From positions 18,460,981-18,524,980 of the forward strand of contig OZ010798.1 in assembly GCA_963932465.1 (NCBI GenBank): 64,000 bases of DNA, given 5' to 3'. Position numbers and translations under genes: made by a program. This DNA is from Maratus speciosus. Its lineage: Eukaryota; Arthropoda; Arachnida; Araneae; Salticidae. Below, piece by piece: positions 1-12,096 of the stretch. The notes under the pieces are model-generated. The model saw only the letters and a list, made by a program, of their open reading frames with translations. It was not told the origin of the DNA and did no database searches. The first letter of the stretch is position 1. Every line of letters starts with the position of its first letter.

Positions 1-102
1 AAATATTGCATATATTTCTCCTTAATCTTAAAATTGAAAAATTTTCGATTATCCGAAAGATGGTCGGTCCCAAATACTTCTGATAATCGAAGTTCTACTG
101 TA
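1..102 (+). mobile_element. Right end of a Tigger/pogo-type transposon (truncated by window edge)
   Basis: The stretch ending GATAATCGAAGTTCTACTGTA matches, with a few changes, the right terminus of the more complete element at 38951-40198 (same GGTCGGTCCC block followed by GATAATCGA and CTACTGTA). Only the 3' terminal part lies in the window; no coding remnant is seen in it. Confidence 0.7.
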
Positions 103-811
103 CATAGCTCTATTTATAGAGATGCTGACTCAGAACCAATTCAATTCAGCAACAGCCAAAGACACAGAAAGGAATATGCAATAGTTATTTCTTTGTTCTC
201 AGTTAATCGCTATCTATATGTCTGCGTCGCATAAAAACAAAATTACTCGCATCAAATGTCAAATAAAGAAAAGTTTTGCTGTTGAAATTAAGTATCATTG
301 GCCGGTCATTTTTTTCTCTATCGGATAGAGTGGAAATATCATAGCAATTTTTAGTGCATAATTTTCACAATGATAAATCAAAGATAGCCATTTTAAATTT
401 TTATTTAGACTGCTAAAAGAATGTCTGAAATATTTAGATATTTAGAAAACATTTGGAATACATTTATTTTTAATAGGTTCTGCAGCAGATAGTCGAATAT
501 CTATTTTATAAGCACTTACAAAAAAAAACATGTTATTGTAGAACATATTGAAAAAAAGGGATACAATAAGGGCTTAGAGATATCTTTTTCAGTGTTTCAC
601 GCCAAATCTATTTTTTTCATTTGGCTATTGTTTTTTATTTCTTATTCGTTAAATCGCTAGTGTTCGTCAAAAGCCAGCCAGAACCGTGGGTGTATCCATC
701 TTTAAATCTACCTTATATCCTCCTCAATATTCTAAAGTGTAAAGTATTCGACGTTCTAAAGTGAACAATTTGATCTCGATGGGTTAATAATGTTGAATTT
801 TATACAGAACA
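103..811. other. Unassigned AT-rich DNA
   Basis: Only short spurious reading frames. No terminal repeats, RNA gene or recognisable coding segment seen. Confidence 0.5.
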
Positions 812-1355
812 TACCGGGTGTCCTAAAATGAATTGACTGATTTTTAAAATTCAATAACTTGAAAATGGTGGCAACTATTTAAAAAATTTTTGCAGGAAGG
901 TTATATAAGATGTCAAGAGTTTTTTTTTTTTTCACAGCTATTTTCGATGTTAATTTAAAATAGCAGCGAAACATGGCACTGCTAGTATTAGGTGCTAAAT
1001 CGCGGTCTGATTTTTTCTTTCTCTTCTCTATCAGTATTGATGCGAAAGAAGGAGATTAAATATATGGAATGACTCTCAGTCGCCAATGCAGTTTTGTTCT
1101 TAGGGTCCCACTGCATATATTTAATCTTCTTAATGCATCAATATTGAGAAAAGAGAGAGGCCAAAAATCAGGCCCCGATTTAGCGCATACTGCAAGCAGC
1201 GCCATCTACCACCAACACTTTAAACTAAAATCGAGAATCACAGTAAAAAAATTCCTGACATCTTACATAACATTCCTGCAAGAATTTAATTTTATATCTG
1301 TCACCATTTGCAAGTTATTGAGTTTTAAAATCAGCCTATTTTAGGACTCTGGGTA
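812..1355. mobile_element. Foldback element, ACCGGGTGTCC family, copy 1 (degraded)
   Basis: The left end ACCGGGTGTCCTAAAATG and the right end, read on the other strand, pair with each other, and the sequences inward (GATTTTTAAAATTCAATAAC on one side, its complement near 1310-1335 on the other) continue the pairing for roughly 200 bp with mismatches. The 91-residue reading frame at 1069-1344 is simply the right arm read through and is not a gene. Other copies: 7809-8268 and 59706-60163. Confidence 0.75.
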
Positions 1356-1842
1356 GATGCATATATACAAAGAAACGTACTTTTAAAGATATATATATAT
1401 CGACAGTCGGCAAAATCGTCATATACGCCCCCCTAATGAATTCTGCTTAAATACGCCCCTGGGTGGCAGACTGTTAAGACACTGGACTACAAAAACTTAT
1501 CCCATGCTATGACAAGTGTTACAATTCCAGTTAGTTCTTATGCATGCACTTTGTCCTTGACATAATCCAACAAGAAAAAAATCGAGTGGCTTTAAGTCTG
1601 AGGAACGAGGTGGCCACAACATACAAAAAGTGGCGCCATCTATGATCGAAGTTTGGAACTAATTAATTTAATTTGCTTAAAGAAAACTTTTCATCGTGAG
1701 AAACAGTTAATCCAAACTGTACTCCTATACGACAATTTCTTAATTTTATATTGAATTTTAAAATATGTCAGGGACTTTTGGGCACCCTGAATATTAAGGA
1801 GCCATATATGCTGATTTCTTTGGAAATTTAAAATGCTGCACT
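1356..1842. other. Unassigned, includes a short AT dinucleotide run
   Basis: An (AT)n run lies near 1389-1400. The rest has no structure I can name. Confidence 0.4.
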
Positions 1843-2010
1843 ATACTCCCTGTAGAAAAAATCGGCTTTTCAAGGACAAATGTCCTCTTTTCATTTTCCT
1901 TTTGTTACCATAGTTACTAACCTAAGATAAGGGCTGAGGAGTGACCACCGAAGGGATAATGAAAAGAGGACATTTGTCCTTGAAAAGCCAATTTTTCCTA
2001 CAGGGAGTAT
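1843..2010. mobile_element. 168-bp palindromic miniature element
   Basis: The left end ATACTCCCTGTAGAAAAA and the right end TTTTTCCTACAGGGAGTAT are inverted copies; pairing runs for about 50 bp on each side (including AAGGACAAATGTCCTCTTTT) around a loop of about 65 bp. Too short to encode anything. Termini are next to TA, as for Tc1/mariner-type miniature elements. Confidence 0.8.
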
Positions 2011-3205
2011 GGTGTCGTGTGTCGACCTAAAATAAGATTAACCGAGCTTCACTCTGAAAATTAAAGCAGACGTGTGTTAGATACTCCATGAAGCATTCCA
2101 AAACTGGCATCTCGTAATAAAAATAATTTGCCCCAAATATTTTTTTTTGGATCTGCAATTTGATTTCTTTTTTAATATATATTTTCTTAATAAGATATTT
2201 AGACTTGTATCAAAGTCCAGTTTTCTGTATGGTATACAAATATTTTATGTAAAAATTAAGAACGAAGTTTCTACTAAGCACGGAAATCAAGCAGAAAATT
2301 TGGAAGAACAGTTTCCTTAAAACTAATAAAAGGAAAAAGAAATTGTGTATCCTTTTGAAAATTTATAAAGAATGTGAAAATAAAATTTTTATTATACAAG
2401 ATTAAGTATAGTTCCTAAAAACTGTTCATTAAAATAAATAAATAAAATAAGAGAAAAAAAAAACATGTTCAAGAACACGAATATTTCTAACTTCTGTATG
2501 TAATTGCATTAAATATGAAGATATTACAATTCTAGTGCTCTGAAATTGAATAGCATTTTATATAAGTTCCCTTTATTTTAAGAGCAACGTTTTTTGATTT
2601 CTTGATATATAAATAATAATGCTTATGAATTTCGTGCATTTAAGAAACAATTCCTTAGTAAATATGTCAAAATTTAGATTTGAGAACAACCTTAATGTAC
2701 GAAATGACCCTATATATTATACTCAATATCTAAACACACTACACACATACATGTCTGTAAATTAGGTGATATCAAGATGACACATTCTATGTAATCTTTT
2801 TTTCTAAATAAGGATCTGTGAAATAAATAAATGAAAACATTGTTTTTTATATTTATTATTGAAAATTTTCTCACTCTATTTATGTGATGCTTATATCCCT
2901 TTAAGACTGGAAGATTTTTGGTAGAACTGAAAAGTTTTGATAGTTTCCACTAATTAATAGGATCATATTTGATAGAAAAAAATATTTTAAAAAATACCCG
3001 ATATCAGGTTATGCTAAGGGAGGATCCATGCAATTCTCTGTGTGTAGGCTCGACTTTAAATCACACAAAAAGTGGAAAAGTTTTTTCCTTTTTCGTTAGA
3101 ATCACCTACAAAATTGTAGGGCCCTTAAAGGGATATCAAATGCGAGTATGTGAAATTTATTAATAAAAATTAATTAATGAAAACCTCTGGAAAAGAAGAA
3201 TCTTG
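2011..3205. other. Unassigned AT-rich DNA
   Basis: Homopolymer-rich sequence with no long reading frame, no inverted termini and no RNA gene signal that I can see. Confidence 0.4.
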
Positions 3206-4110
3206 TAATTTTCCTACAACGGTTCAATCAGGATCTTAATGTGGTAGGAGGTCGACACATTATTACTCATAAAATGTATAATTTCGTTCTTTCCCCTGTT
3301 TTTCAATTATTTTCACTTTTGGAACCTGTTTTGAAAGTATCCTCGTTAAAAAAACCTGAAAGCAAAATCAAAAAAGTAAAAAATGGCCTTTCTAGAGATC
3401 AACCTTGACTACTCAATACAAAATATATCTAAATGCAAATAAGATAGTTTAAAAAATGTCTCCCATAGGACTAACATTAGCAAGCAAGTGTTTTCTCATG
3501 AGTGAATTAGCTTCATAAGGGGGAGGAGGCAATTGTACTTAACCAAAAAAAGTTAGTACATTTCATTTCAGGGCACAAGCTAATGTTAAACTTATGGGAG
3601 CATTCTTTTCAAATTTGTAAAAGTGAAAGTAACTTTATACATAAAAAAAGATCTGCAACCAAAATATAAAAAGTAAACACTAAACTGGTTAGAATTCAAT
3701 CCCAGCAATTCTAAGCAAGAAAATAAATCATTTAAAGCTATTAGTATGCAAGTGAGAAATTTTAAAAAGAATGCTCCCTATAGAGCTGTACAAGGTGATG
3801 TCACAAACAGGTTTTTGCTGCTACTGTAGGACAGCTATCGTTACCTTTATCAATGCTTTTTCTGTTTGTGTGTCCTACAGCTTTTTCAATTGTCCTTCAG
3901 TAAAAGTCACGTCATGTGCACTGCTCTATAGGTTTAACATTAGCAATCCGGTTTCTTTGCATGACTAGTGCAGGCTCTTACCGCTCAAATTAATGTTAAT
4001 CCTATAAGAGCACTGTTTATATATTTCTTGATAGCATTTTAATTATTATTATAAATTATTTTTTACGGATTTTTTTTTTCTCTTTTTTAGCATAGGGTAC
4101 CTGTGGTCGA
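3206..4110. repeat. Diverged, overlapping remnants of the GCTAATGTTAATCCTAT palindrome family
   Basis: Segments near 3308-3525, 3530-3610 and 3930-4110 share the block GCTAATGTTAA..CCTATRGGAG (or its complement) with the TTAA-bounded palindromes at 48015-48436 and 54434-54856, along with the GATCAACCTTGACTACTCAA-type motif. These are single arms or half copies, so complete ends cannot be fixed. Between 3771 and 3968 there is a second imperfect inverted repeat (CTGTAGGACAGC against GTCCTACAG). Confidence 0.5.
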
Positions 4111-4129
4111 TAACTTTTTTTCTGCGTGA

Positions 4130-4196
4130 GGAGAGGGGGGGGGGGTGCCAAAATCCATGTTTGCCCCAGGTGCAAAAAAGGCTAGTTTCGGCCCTG
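4130..4196 (-). mobile_element. Terminal fragment of a hAT-type element
   Basis: Read on the minus strand, the segment begins CAGGGCCGAAACTAGCC and runs into TGCACCTGGGGCAAAC, the kind of CAGGG-start terminus common to hAT elements. A 12-13 base G run adjoins it and another lies at 4246-4258. No matching second end found. Confidence 0.45.
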
Positions 4197-4259
4197 GTAC
4201 ATTTTCTTTATATTAAAGTTATGTCTTACTATTTTGAAAGTTTTAGGGGGGGGGGGGGT

Positions 4260-5345
4260 TCTATCCTGCTCCTGCTTTCATAATTCCCATCCATAAAGCA
4301 GTGCTTAGTAAATTTGTGATGTTCTATAATAACTGATACAATAAAAAATGCAAGCAGCCAACTATTCCAAAACTTCATAAAAGAACTCTGTTCTTCAATC
4401 TTCAGAGCAAAATAAAAGAGATTAAAAGAAACAACAGTAGCAGAAACCCACACACACATACTTGCCTGTTATTCTTCGCCACTCCCTCAACTATCACTTT
4501 TGGCACCAAAGAAGACTCTTATTATGAAATCTTCAAACAGTTGTATACTAAAGAATTTTGAATGTTTATGCTTTTCTTTACATCTGCTTTTACATACTAG
4601 GTATCTTACAGGTTTTTAATTGTTCTGGAAATGCTTTAATTTCTAATCCTACCTTGCTATGGCTACATCAGTGACATTGAATTTAAAAAATAAATATGAT
4701 TTTAAAAATTATTTTATTTATGAAGATTACACATCATTTTTTAATGCAAGAAACATTTACAATAAGCAGAAAGATAAACACGATATGGGTGGGAAAGAAA
4801 GTTACAAACTGATGCAGTAAATGTTGGCAAGATTGAAAACTTAAGACTTTCATTTGTTTACTATTAACTTCTTTAAACTCTCATCTAATGAAAGCAGGTC
4901 TATAGCTATAAAATATTGTGTTTAAAAAGTTTGTATGCATCAATTACGACATAAAATATTAATTATTATCAAGTTAGATGTTATTTGTATTAATATAATT
5001 TTACTGATCAACAACAAAATCTGTGTAAAAATAATTGTTAAATTTTATAAATTACTAAATCAGAATATGGCAATAAAAGTGTTGTATTATGTACTATTAT
5101 TTAGATGAGAGAACTTTTGTTTAAAATTAAGGTATTTTATGTCTTAATAAAACATGAGTGTAAACTGTGTAAATGGTGAACTAGTTATAATAAATATGTA
5201 AATATCTTATAAATATGTTATGAATAAATGTATGCAAAACATTAGCGAAGATACAGCAGCAAACAGAATAAAAATGTGTTAGAAGATTTGAAAGGTGGGA
5301 AAAGAATAATGCATGAGACAATTGACAAAATAGTGTCTTATGATG
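4260..5345. other. Unassigned AT-rich DNA
   Basis: No supported gene. The 76-residue minus frame at 4229-4459 starts inside a G-run/CA-run region and resembles nothing I recognise. Confidence 0.4.
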
Positions 5346-5504
5346 TACAGGATGACTTTTAATTAATCTACAACTTTAAACTGAAATAACTTCTCAGAGC
5401 CTCACTAGATGGCGGCATGAATGCATGCAATGAGAGAGGGCATAGAAGGAATTTGTTTAGCGTCAGCTCCATCCAGTTTTGTAAATGTTTCCAAAATAGT
5501 CCAA

Positions 5505-6182
5505 GAGCTGTTAAACATTTTAGGGAAGGTATTTGAGGCACCCTGAAAATTTGTGCAACACTTCTTTTGTAATGCCTGAATACAAAATCGAATGTCTGGC
5601 TGAAGGATCATGGCCCAAAACCTGTGCCAGACAAAAAATGGCACTTGACACGTGTCTGGCACAGTGTTTGTGCCGACTAAAGTGTCTGTCATTTTCAAAA
5701 TATTTTTTTCTAAGCATAAATATTATTGTGCCTCATTTTGGGTAGTCAAAAAACGGCACTTGACACGTGTCTGGCACAGTTTTTGGGCCGACTAAAGTGT
5801 CTGTCATTTTCAAAATATTTTTTTCTAAGTATAAATATTATTCTGTTTCAATCTCAGCGTGCCTCAAAAATTTTTTTGTGTTAGTGTCAAAAAATGGCAC
5901 TTGACACGTGTCTGGCACAGTTTTTGGGCCGACTAAAGTGTCTGTCATTTTCAAAATATTTTTTTCTAAGTATAAATATTATTCTGTTTCAATCTCAGCG
6001 TGCCTCAAAAATTTTTTTGTGTTAGTGTCAAAAAATGGCACTTGACACGTGTCTGGCACAGGTTTTGGGCCATGATCCTTCAGCCAGACATTCGATTTTG
6101 TATTCAGGCATTACAAAAGAAGTGCTGCACAAATTTTCAGGGTGCCTCAAATACCTACTCAAAAATGTTCAACAGCTCTCCT
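5505..6182. repeat. Foldback core: two about 130-bp inverted arms around 141-bp tandem repeats
   Basis: The left arm (5505-5632) and right arm (6047-6182) are near-perfect complements. Between them a unit beginning GGCACTTGACACGTGTCTGG repeats, with GCACTTG at 5641, 5756, 5897 and 6038, so spacings are 115, 141 and 141 bp. Each unit contains the perfect palindrome GACACGTGTC. Reading frames across this region on both strands are by-products of the repeats. Confidence 0.9.
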
Positions 6183-6197
6183 ACTAAAAGCCAGGTG

Positions 6198-6715
6198 ATC
6201 AGGCAGAATTATCACTTTTGGAGATCCTCCAACCCAGAATTTGTCAACATAAAACCGTTCAAACCGTGTGGATCAAAAATTATCGGACCAATTTTCTTTG
6301 AGTCAACAGTTACAGCTGATACCTATGAGGTAATGCTGAGACAGTCGATCCCCCCCCCCCCCAAATTTGTAGTCTGGGTATGAACACAAATAAATATTGG
6401 GTCATGCAGGATGATGACCCTCTGCATAGAACAAGCAATGTTTTTGACATTATTAACAGTGAGTTTGGAACCTGATTGATCACCTATCAATACCCAAATC
6501 GTTATTCTGGTGCATTGCATGGGCCACTTTATTCACCCGATATAAATCCATGTAAATTTTATTTTTGGGGTGATATAAAAGATTTGGTTTACAAGAAGTC
6601 AACAAACTTTATTAGACTCAAAAGTTCCATGACTGACTCATTTTCAAGCATAAAAAAAGAAATGTTAAATTTTGTTTTTGACATCTTTGTGAATAAGTTG
6701 TATCACCTCTGAAAG
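6198..6715 (+). pseudogene. DDE transposase remnant (C-terminal half)
   Basis: Translated pieces read NYHFWRSSNPEFVN, then SKIIGPIFFES, then QDDDPLHRTSNVF, then LYSPDINPCKFYFWGDIKDL. This is the order of blocks in the mariner-like DDE_3 family abundant in arthropods (WxSSNP, IIGPxFFE, QDGAxxHTS, RSPDLTPLDYFLWG). A C run (about 6350-6362) and an in-frame TGA after SEFGT break the frame. The third catalytic acidic position, normally P-L-D, is P-C-K here, so even the encoded fragment would be inactive. The N-terminal DNA-binding part and the first catalytic Asp are absent; the foldback core occupies that position. Confidence 0.75.
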
Positions 6716-6853
6716 TTCTCACTTTGAAAACCTTATCCATTAAATTCCTGTTCCACATTCTTTTCAATAAAAAACTATTTATAGCGCTATCTGCAGTGAC
6801 TCAAGAGTTATTTCAGTTAAAAGTTGTGGGTTAATTAAAAGTAATGCCCTGTG

Positions 6854-7808
6854 TTTTATTGATTTATTTAACAGTAAACTTTTCATCTTTTTAATTTTAT
6901 CTTGTAATGTAAATTAATCCACAATCCTTCGCTATTTTCTTGTTATTATGAAATTGTTTTTCTTGAAATAGTATGAGCTGACACATCTTGGATATCCCAT
7001 TTAGATTTAGGAATGTGAAATCAATATAGTTCACATATTTGTTTTCCAGGGAACTATTAGGTAGATTTCACAAGAAATACTATCTATTGCAGTCATTACC
7101 ATGGTGCGACTTTTGAAAAATTCCTTCGTAACTTTTCATTATATGACCCCAGAACCCAAAAACACACCCACCTAAAAAGTTTATATATATATGTATCAAT
7201 GTACTAAATTTTGTCCGCACGATAAAAGTCTCAATTATGCACGGATCGTCTTCAAACTCACCAAAACAATTGAGATGGCTAATATCGTGGCAGGAATTGC
7301 AAATGGGCAAAATCGGCCCAAGTGGGTGGAAATGGGGAGGGTAAAAAATTTTGAATACCACCTTAACATGATTCTGATAAAACGAGCTCTTACAGAAAAA
7401 TGACTGGAAAAAATAAACATTTTTTGTTATACCAGTTACCAACAATAAAAAAAAAAAAGCAATAAAATTCTCACCACAATGCTTACTTTTCTATTGCAAG
7501 ATTTCCACAGGAAAAATGAAATAAATAGTGGGATAAATTAAAAAAAAAATTGAATATTAGGTCATGAGTTTTCTAGAGCAAGATTTGCACATGAAAACTG
7601 AAAATGAAATAAATAGTTTCACGAATAATAATTAAAAAAAATATGTATTATGTCATATTGGAAATATAATGGACATCAGCAGTATAACGTCATATGAGTT
7701 TGAAAAACGTATTAATACAAGATAAAAACCCGACTACGGAAATATTAACATATTTTAATATTTTGAGGTTCTCTGAATTTGTTTTCGCCATTTTTAAACC
7801 TATTCCAT
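6854..7808. other. Unassigned; overlapping frames near 7080-7445 not supported
   Basis: Three frames overlap on both strands at 7080-7445 without similarity I recognise; the sequence has the texture of an old repeat. Nothing else seen. Confidence 0.4.
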
Positions 7809-8268
7809 ATACCAGGTGGCCCAAAAATGACTGATGGGTTTTAAAATTCAATAATTTCCAAACGGTGACAGATAATAAAAAAATTCTTGCAGGAGGGTTA
7901 TGTATGATGTCAGGAGTTTTTGTACTGTGATTCTTGATTTTAGTTTGAATTTCAAACAATAGATGGTGCTGAAAGCAATAGGCACTCAGTCCAGACCCGA
8001 TTTTTGGTACTTCGGGATCCATTCAATACATTTTAATCTCCTTTTTTCACATGGAAGAAGAAAGAGGCCGAAAAATCGAGTCTGGATTTAGCAGTTATTG
8101 CTTGCAGCGCCATCTATCGATGCTAATTGTAACTAAAACTGAGAATCACAGCATAAAAGGTCCTGACATCTTACATAACACTCCTGCAAGAATATTTTTA
8201 ATATCTGTAACAGTTTGAGAGTTATGGAATTTTGAAATCCATCAGTTATTTTTTGGGACATCCGGTAT
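7809..8268. mobile_element. Foldback element, ACCGGGTGTCC family, copy 2
   Basis: Left end ACCAGGTGGCCCAAAAATGA and right end TTTTTTGGGACATCCGGTAT are inverted copies; pairing extends about 200 bp inward (TTCTTGCAGGAGGGTTATG against CATAACACTCCTGCAAGAA). The 110-residue minus frame here is arm sequence. Confidence 0.85.
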
Positions 8269-8532
8269 ATGCGTGTGTGTATTCGTATATTATTACAATT
8301 TTCTCAAAAAGGTGAGGTCCCTACAGCTCATTCTCAGTGAAGAAATTGGGTTTATCTCTAATCTTGAGTTAGGTTTTGTTGGTGAAATTAGTACTTAACT
8401 TTGAAATCTACCTCCGCCTGTAGGCCGAGCCGGCAAGGATCTTTCTTTTTGTGCCGAACAGTGTTATTATTATTTGAATGAAAAAAATATTTTGAAATAA
8501 ATTTAAGATTCATCTATGGAAGCTTATATCTC

Positions 8533-8827
8533 CAACTTGAAGTCTCCAAAGTGGGAATTGCTTTGGGGCCTATAGCTACAATGGCTGTCGCCTCGAATGA
8601 TCCTTTATTTCATGCACAGATATAATTAGGTACATATTTCTGACATAACAATTTTGTCAACATACAAGGGCGAGATAGCACAAGGAAAGTTACACCACCA
8701 GATAATTACAGATGGGAGATTCACAAAGAGTGTGTATTGAAGATAGCAGGAGTCGAACCCACAAACCTTCCTAGACTCTCAAGCGATTAGTGGCATGGTG
8801 CCTTAACCACTAGGCCACAAAAGCTCC
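8533..8827 (-). mobile_element. tRNA-derived SINE with 10-bp target duplication
   Basis: On the minus strand the head begins near 8827 and contains an A-box-like TGGCCTAGTGG (8807-8817) and a B-box GGTTCGACTCC (8749-8759), both in tRNA-like spacing. The element is bracketed by the direct repeat CTTATATCTC at 8523-8532 and 8828-8837, the expected target duplication. The body beyond the tRNA-like head (about 200 bp) is not tRNA-related. Transcription would be by RNA polymerase III from the internal boxes. Confidence 0.8.
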
Positions 8828-8837
8828 CTTATATCTC

Positions 8838-9924
8838 TATCTATGATAAATAGTGAATTGCTTCCTTTAGTAAGGCATGAACTTCAATACATCCCCATTA
8901 TTAGCACTAAAAATAAAAACAAAACTTTTTGCATATTTATATTGGAGAACTCTGCACAAAAGGTGCTGGAAAAAGTTGAATGGAGAAAGTGCATATATTA
9001 TGTAATTTTATCTTTACTTTTGAAAAAGGTTGCTGTTGCTTTCTACTATTCCATTATCTTTTCCATCTAGAGTTTTAAAAATAGTATCTCAAGTAAACTT
9101 AACTTGAATGTTTTTTCACTATTCTTATTCCTCTGTTTTGTTAAAAATCAAAAAGCAATCAAGTAAATTTGAGATATAAAGAGCTTTACTCTAATAGCAA
9201 AAATAGTAATATCTTGCTAGAAAGTTATACTAAATCCAGGTGAAAAATTAACCAAACAATTAACAACCATTTTTGATTAAATATCTTTGTTCGATTATTG
9301 AGAATTTATGTTGTCAACTTTTGAATATTTCTTAATTCAAATGCATTAGACTCAGCGGCAGAGTACGATGATGTGACGCATCATCATAGGACACTAATGT
9401 GTTTATGACTGCTCAGAATAGGTACTGGTTCTCATAGTTGTTTGTAATATTCGTAGTAGCTGATCTCAAAGCTCAAGTATATCATTTATAGTCTCTTATG
9501 TCATGTATAACTCAATTGTAATTTGTTTATGTATAAACCATGTTTATATGAGTTAATTTTTTAAATAAGGTAACAAATAGAACATAATTTCTCATCGAAA
9601 ATTATTTTTCTTTGGTACCTTTGCTCTGCCTGCTTATTTTCCCATAAATCATTACACAGTATATAGCAATTTAAAAATTATGGGGGAGGGGCACTCAATA
9701 GTTTCTGATTCAGTATGCTCAAAATAATTGCAAAACTGAGAAAATCAGTTAATGATAAAGTATCGTCTTAATAAGTAATTATGTAGATTAATTAATAATT
9801 AATTTTACTCATAATTAAAAATGTGTATGTGCATTATTTCAAAGTAAACATTAAGGAATAAATTAAATTTTACAATTTTGTGAAATATGACAGCAGAGTA
9901 CAAAAAAAATATATTATTAATAGG

Positions 9925-9963
<39 letters not shown>

Positions 9964-9995
9964 GAAAAAAATGCACTTGCAAATTTTGGCATTAT
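8838..9995. other. Unassigned; contains a 30-base poly-T run
   Basis: A near-pure T run at about 9929-9959 is the only clear structure. Unclear whether it is a retroposon tail read on the other strand or polymerase slippage; no flanking duplication was found. Confidence 0.4.
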
Positions 9996-10391
9996 AACAC
10001 AAGGTAAGTGCAATTTGCTAACATTAGGTTAAAAATGGATTCGGCATTTACTTCCATTTCTCAATGGATGTTCATCAATGCAAGTCCAGAAAGTTGAGAA
10101 TTAGACATAGTGTTCCTAAGATACTTTTTTAATTGTCCGGAAAGAACATAGAGAATGTTCTTTTCGAATTGGCTGTTGAGAATGGAAGCGTTGCTAGAAC
10201 TTTCAACAATTTCTTGATGTTGTGGTAAACAGCCATATTGTAACTTGACAAGAGCTCAGTTGCAGTGCTTGGCCTTTCTTCTTTGTCTGATGACAACCAT
10301 CTTTCAACCAACATTTCGATTTCTGCTTGAAAAGACTTGATTTCTAATTAGGGGGAGGGATACTTGAGACCCCTCATTTCCTATGCCCCTG
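9996..10391 (-). pseudogene. hAT (ZMYM-like) transposase C-terminal fragment with one terminus
   Basis: On the minus strand the frame reads LKVLATLPFSTANSKRTFSM and, after a shift, LKKYLRNTMSNSQLSGLALM then NIH. This matches the hAT C-terminal dimerisation block (ILATLPVSTAxxERSFSxLRRxKTYLRxTM...RLxGLALLxIH). Conserved Glu-Arg of ERSFS is Lys-Arg here. The frame is broken by a shift around 10130 and a stop after the IH. Upstream on the same strand the sequence CAGGGGCATAGGAAATGAGG at about 10391 looks like a hAT terminus, so the main body of the transposase has been deleted. Confidence 0.7.
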
Positions 10392-11927
10392 CAATTAGAT
10401 TTCAGAGTTAGATAATATGTCAGTTCTACTCTATTTGATGAAGAAAGCTGCTAATTATCCTCTAGAAGCTATCATAGTTGTTTCTCTTTTTTCCCATTAC
10501 AAAAAAGCATCTTAACTTAATATAGTTTACACATATTGTATTTTTTTCAATTCTCTATAATTCTCAGTTTAAAGATTGAACTATTTAAATAAAATTATTT
10601 AACGATATTTTTTTTTATTGCATATAAAGTATTTTTCAGAAGACTTTTTACGCTTCTTAAAAGAATAAACTCGTCTTTAGCCATTACTAATTTTCGATGC
10701 TGGCATAAAACAATCTAGCAAGAGATAGCTTTACCTTGATAAAAGATGGCAGCACCATCAAAGAGAAAACGAATATTATTTTTAATCGAATCCACGACGG
10801 AAATTAAAGGGTCACGACGCCATTTTCTTTTACGTTGTAGGGTGTATGTTGTACGCGTCGACAAATTGGTAAGAATTTGATTATTTATTATTTATCATTA
10901 TTGATTAGACACTTTATCGTTCATGAATATGAAAACTTCTTTATTTCTTACTTTATAATTATGATAAATATTTTGCATTCTCTGTTTCAACTCAGCATAT
11001 CGCCAGATTTAAGTCGCCAATATTTCAGAGACGAAAATAAAAGTAACGATTTAAAAAAAAGGAAATAAAAATCCTATGTGCTTAATGCTTGAGATGCATT
11101 TTAATCATTATTGCATTTATTAAACATTCAAATAAGGATCAAAGATTTCTGTTTGCCGATGATATTTGTAGTTTATTTTTACTTTTACGTCATAGAATGA
11201 ACTCATATCTATTTTTGTATATGAAAATAGTTAAATACGTCCAAAAATCAGGGTTTAATAATTTTCTTCCAAGGTGTAAGAAATAGATTTGGAGTAAACG
11301 GAAGAATCTATTTCAACTTTGAGCTCTTTTGGCGACTTTTTGACAAAGGGCGATAAATGAGCCAAATCTGTCATCCTCCATATCGAGTTTATAAAAATCT
11401 TGCTTTTTAAAGTAGAGAATAATCTTTTTTCGGTTAGTTTTTACCATTTTGATTCTCAGATTGGACGACGGAAGAGAAGGAGAAGATACTAGAAAAGAAA
11501 TATAGGTCTTTCTAAATAGGAGTATCTGATTATCATGTCGTATATTAACTTATTATTGTCATATTGTTTTGAAAGTCGACACTGTTCTTTTGACTTAAGA
11601 TTTTGCATTCAGCGTTTATAATATAAACGCACTGCACATATATTTCTTTAAAAACACTTTTATTAAATGTTTTTAAAATAATAATAGTTTGTTTTGTATT
11701 TTAAAGTAAGTTCTATTACATTTCTTTTATCTTTTGACAATAATGATGGTTTAAATGTTATTTTTAAAGATTTATACTTGGAGCTATTGTGCTTTATAGC
11801 ATTACAATTAAGTGTTTTTTAATTTTTGCCAATGATTTAGTTTTTCTAAATTATTAATTTAATTTTCTGAAACCTAGTAATTTGTCATTAAAAATAAATA
11901 TTCCAGTACTTACATGCTATCTAGGCC
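10392..11927. other. Unassigned AT-rich DNA
   Basis: Small open frames (10877-11068, 11089-11286) lack recognisable motifs. An ATG at 10745 opens a short basic peptide (see rejected items). No RNA gene or element ends seen. Confidence 0.4.
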
Positions 11928-11934
11928 AAGAGAT

Positions 11935-11977
11935 AAATTACACTAGATTAATCTAATAGACTAATCTAGTGTAATTT
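11935..11977. repeat. Perfect 16-bp-arm hairpin
   Basis: AAATTACACTAGATTA at 11935-11950 is exactly complementary to 11962-11977, with an 11-base loop. The left arm overlaps the last bases of the left direct repeat. No U run follows closely, so it is not an obvious terminator. Confidence 0.9.
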
Positions 11978-12096
11978 CGTATCCAACGATTTCTGGAGTT
12001 CCATTACCTGAGATTTATTCTGTTGAGCTGAACCAGGTTTCAGACCAGATGCTGTAATCTTCAAGGTTAGCTGGGTGAAAAAGTTCGACCAGAATC

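Larger units (their letters stand above)
5346..6853 (+). mobile_element. Defective DDE (mariner/IS630-like) transposon with about 65-bp inverted ends
   Basis: The left end, from CAGGATGACTTTTAATTAAT at 5348, and the right end read backwards from 6851 (CAGGGCATTACTTTTAATTA) align for about 65 bp, including AACTGAAATAACT and the GATGGCGG/GATAGCGC region. The left flank is TA; on the right it has become TG. The interior holds a foldback with tandem repeats (5505-6182) and then the C-terminal half of a transposase (6198-6712). About 1.5 kb in all; clearly non-autonomous. Confidence 0.8.

Noticed and set aside
1069..1344. 91-codon plus frame
   Set aside because: Lies in the right arm of a foldback; similar text appears in the other foldback copies, so it is repeat sequence.
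5405..6383. Several overlapping frames on both strands (65-127 codons)
   Set aside because: They arise from the inverted arms and tandem repeats; the same peptide appears on opposite strands.
9929..9959. Poly-T as a retrocopy tail
   Set aside because: No target duplication and no parent-gene sequence next to it.
10745..10872. ATG opening MAAPSKRKRILFLIEST, resembling the basic N-terminus of Tigger/CENP-B-type proteins, followed by a GGTAAG donor
   Set aside because: Only about 40 codons, no helix-turn-helix after it and no further exon recognised; too weak to annotate.
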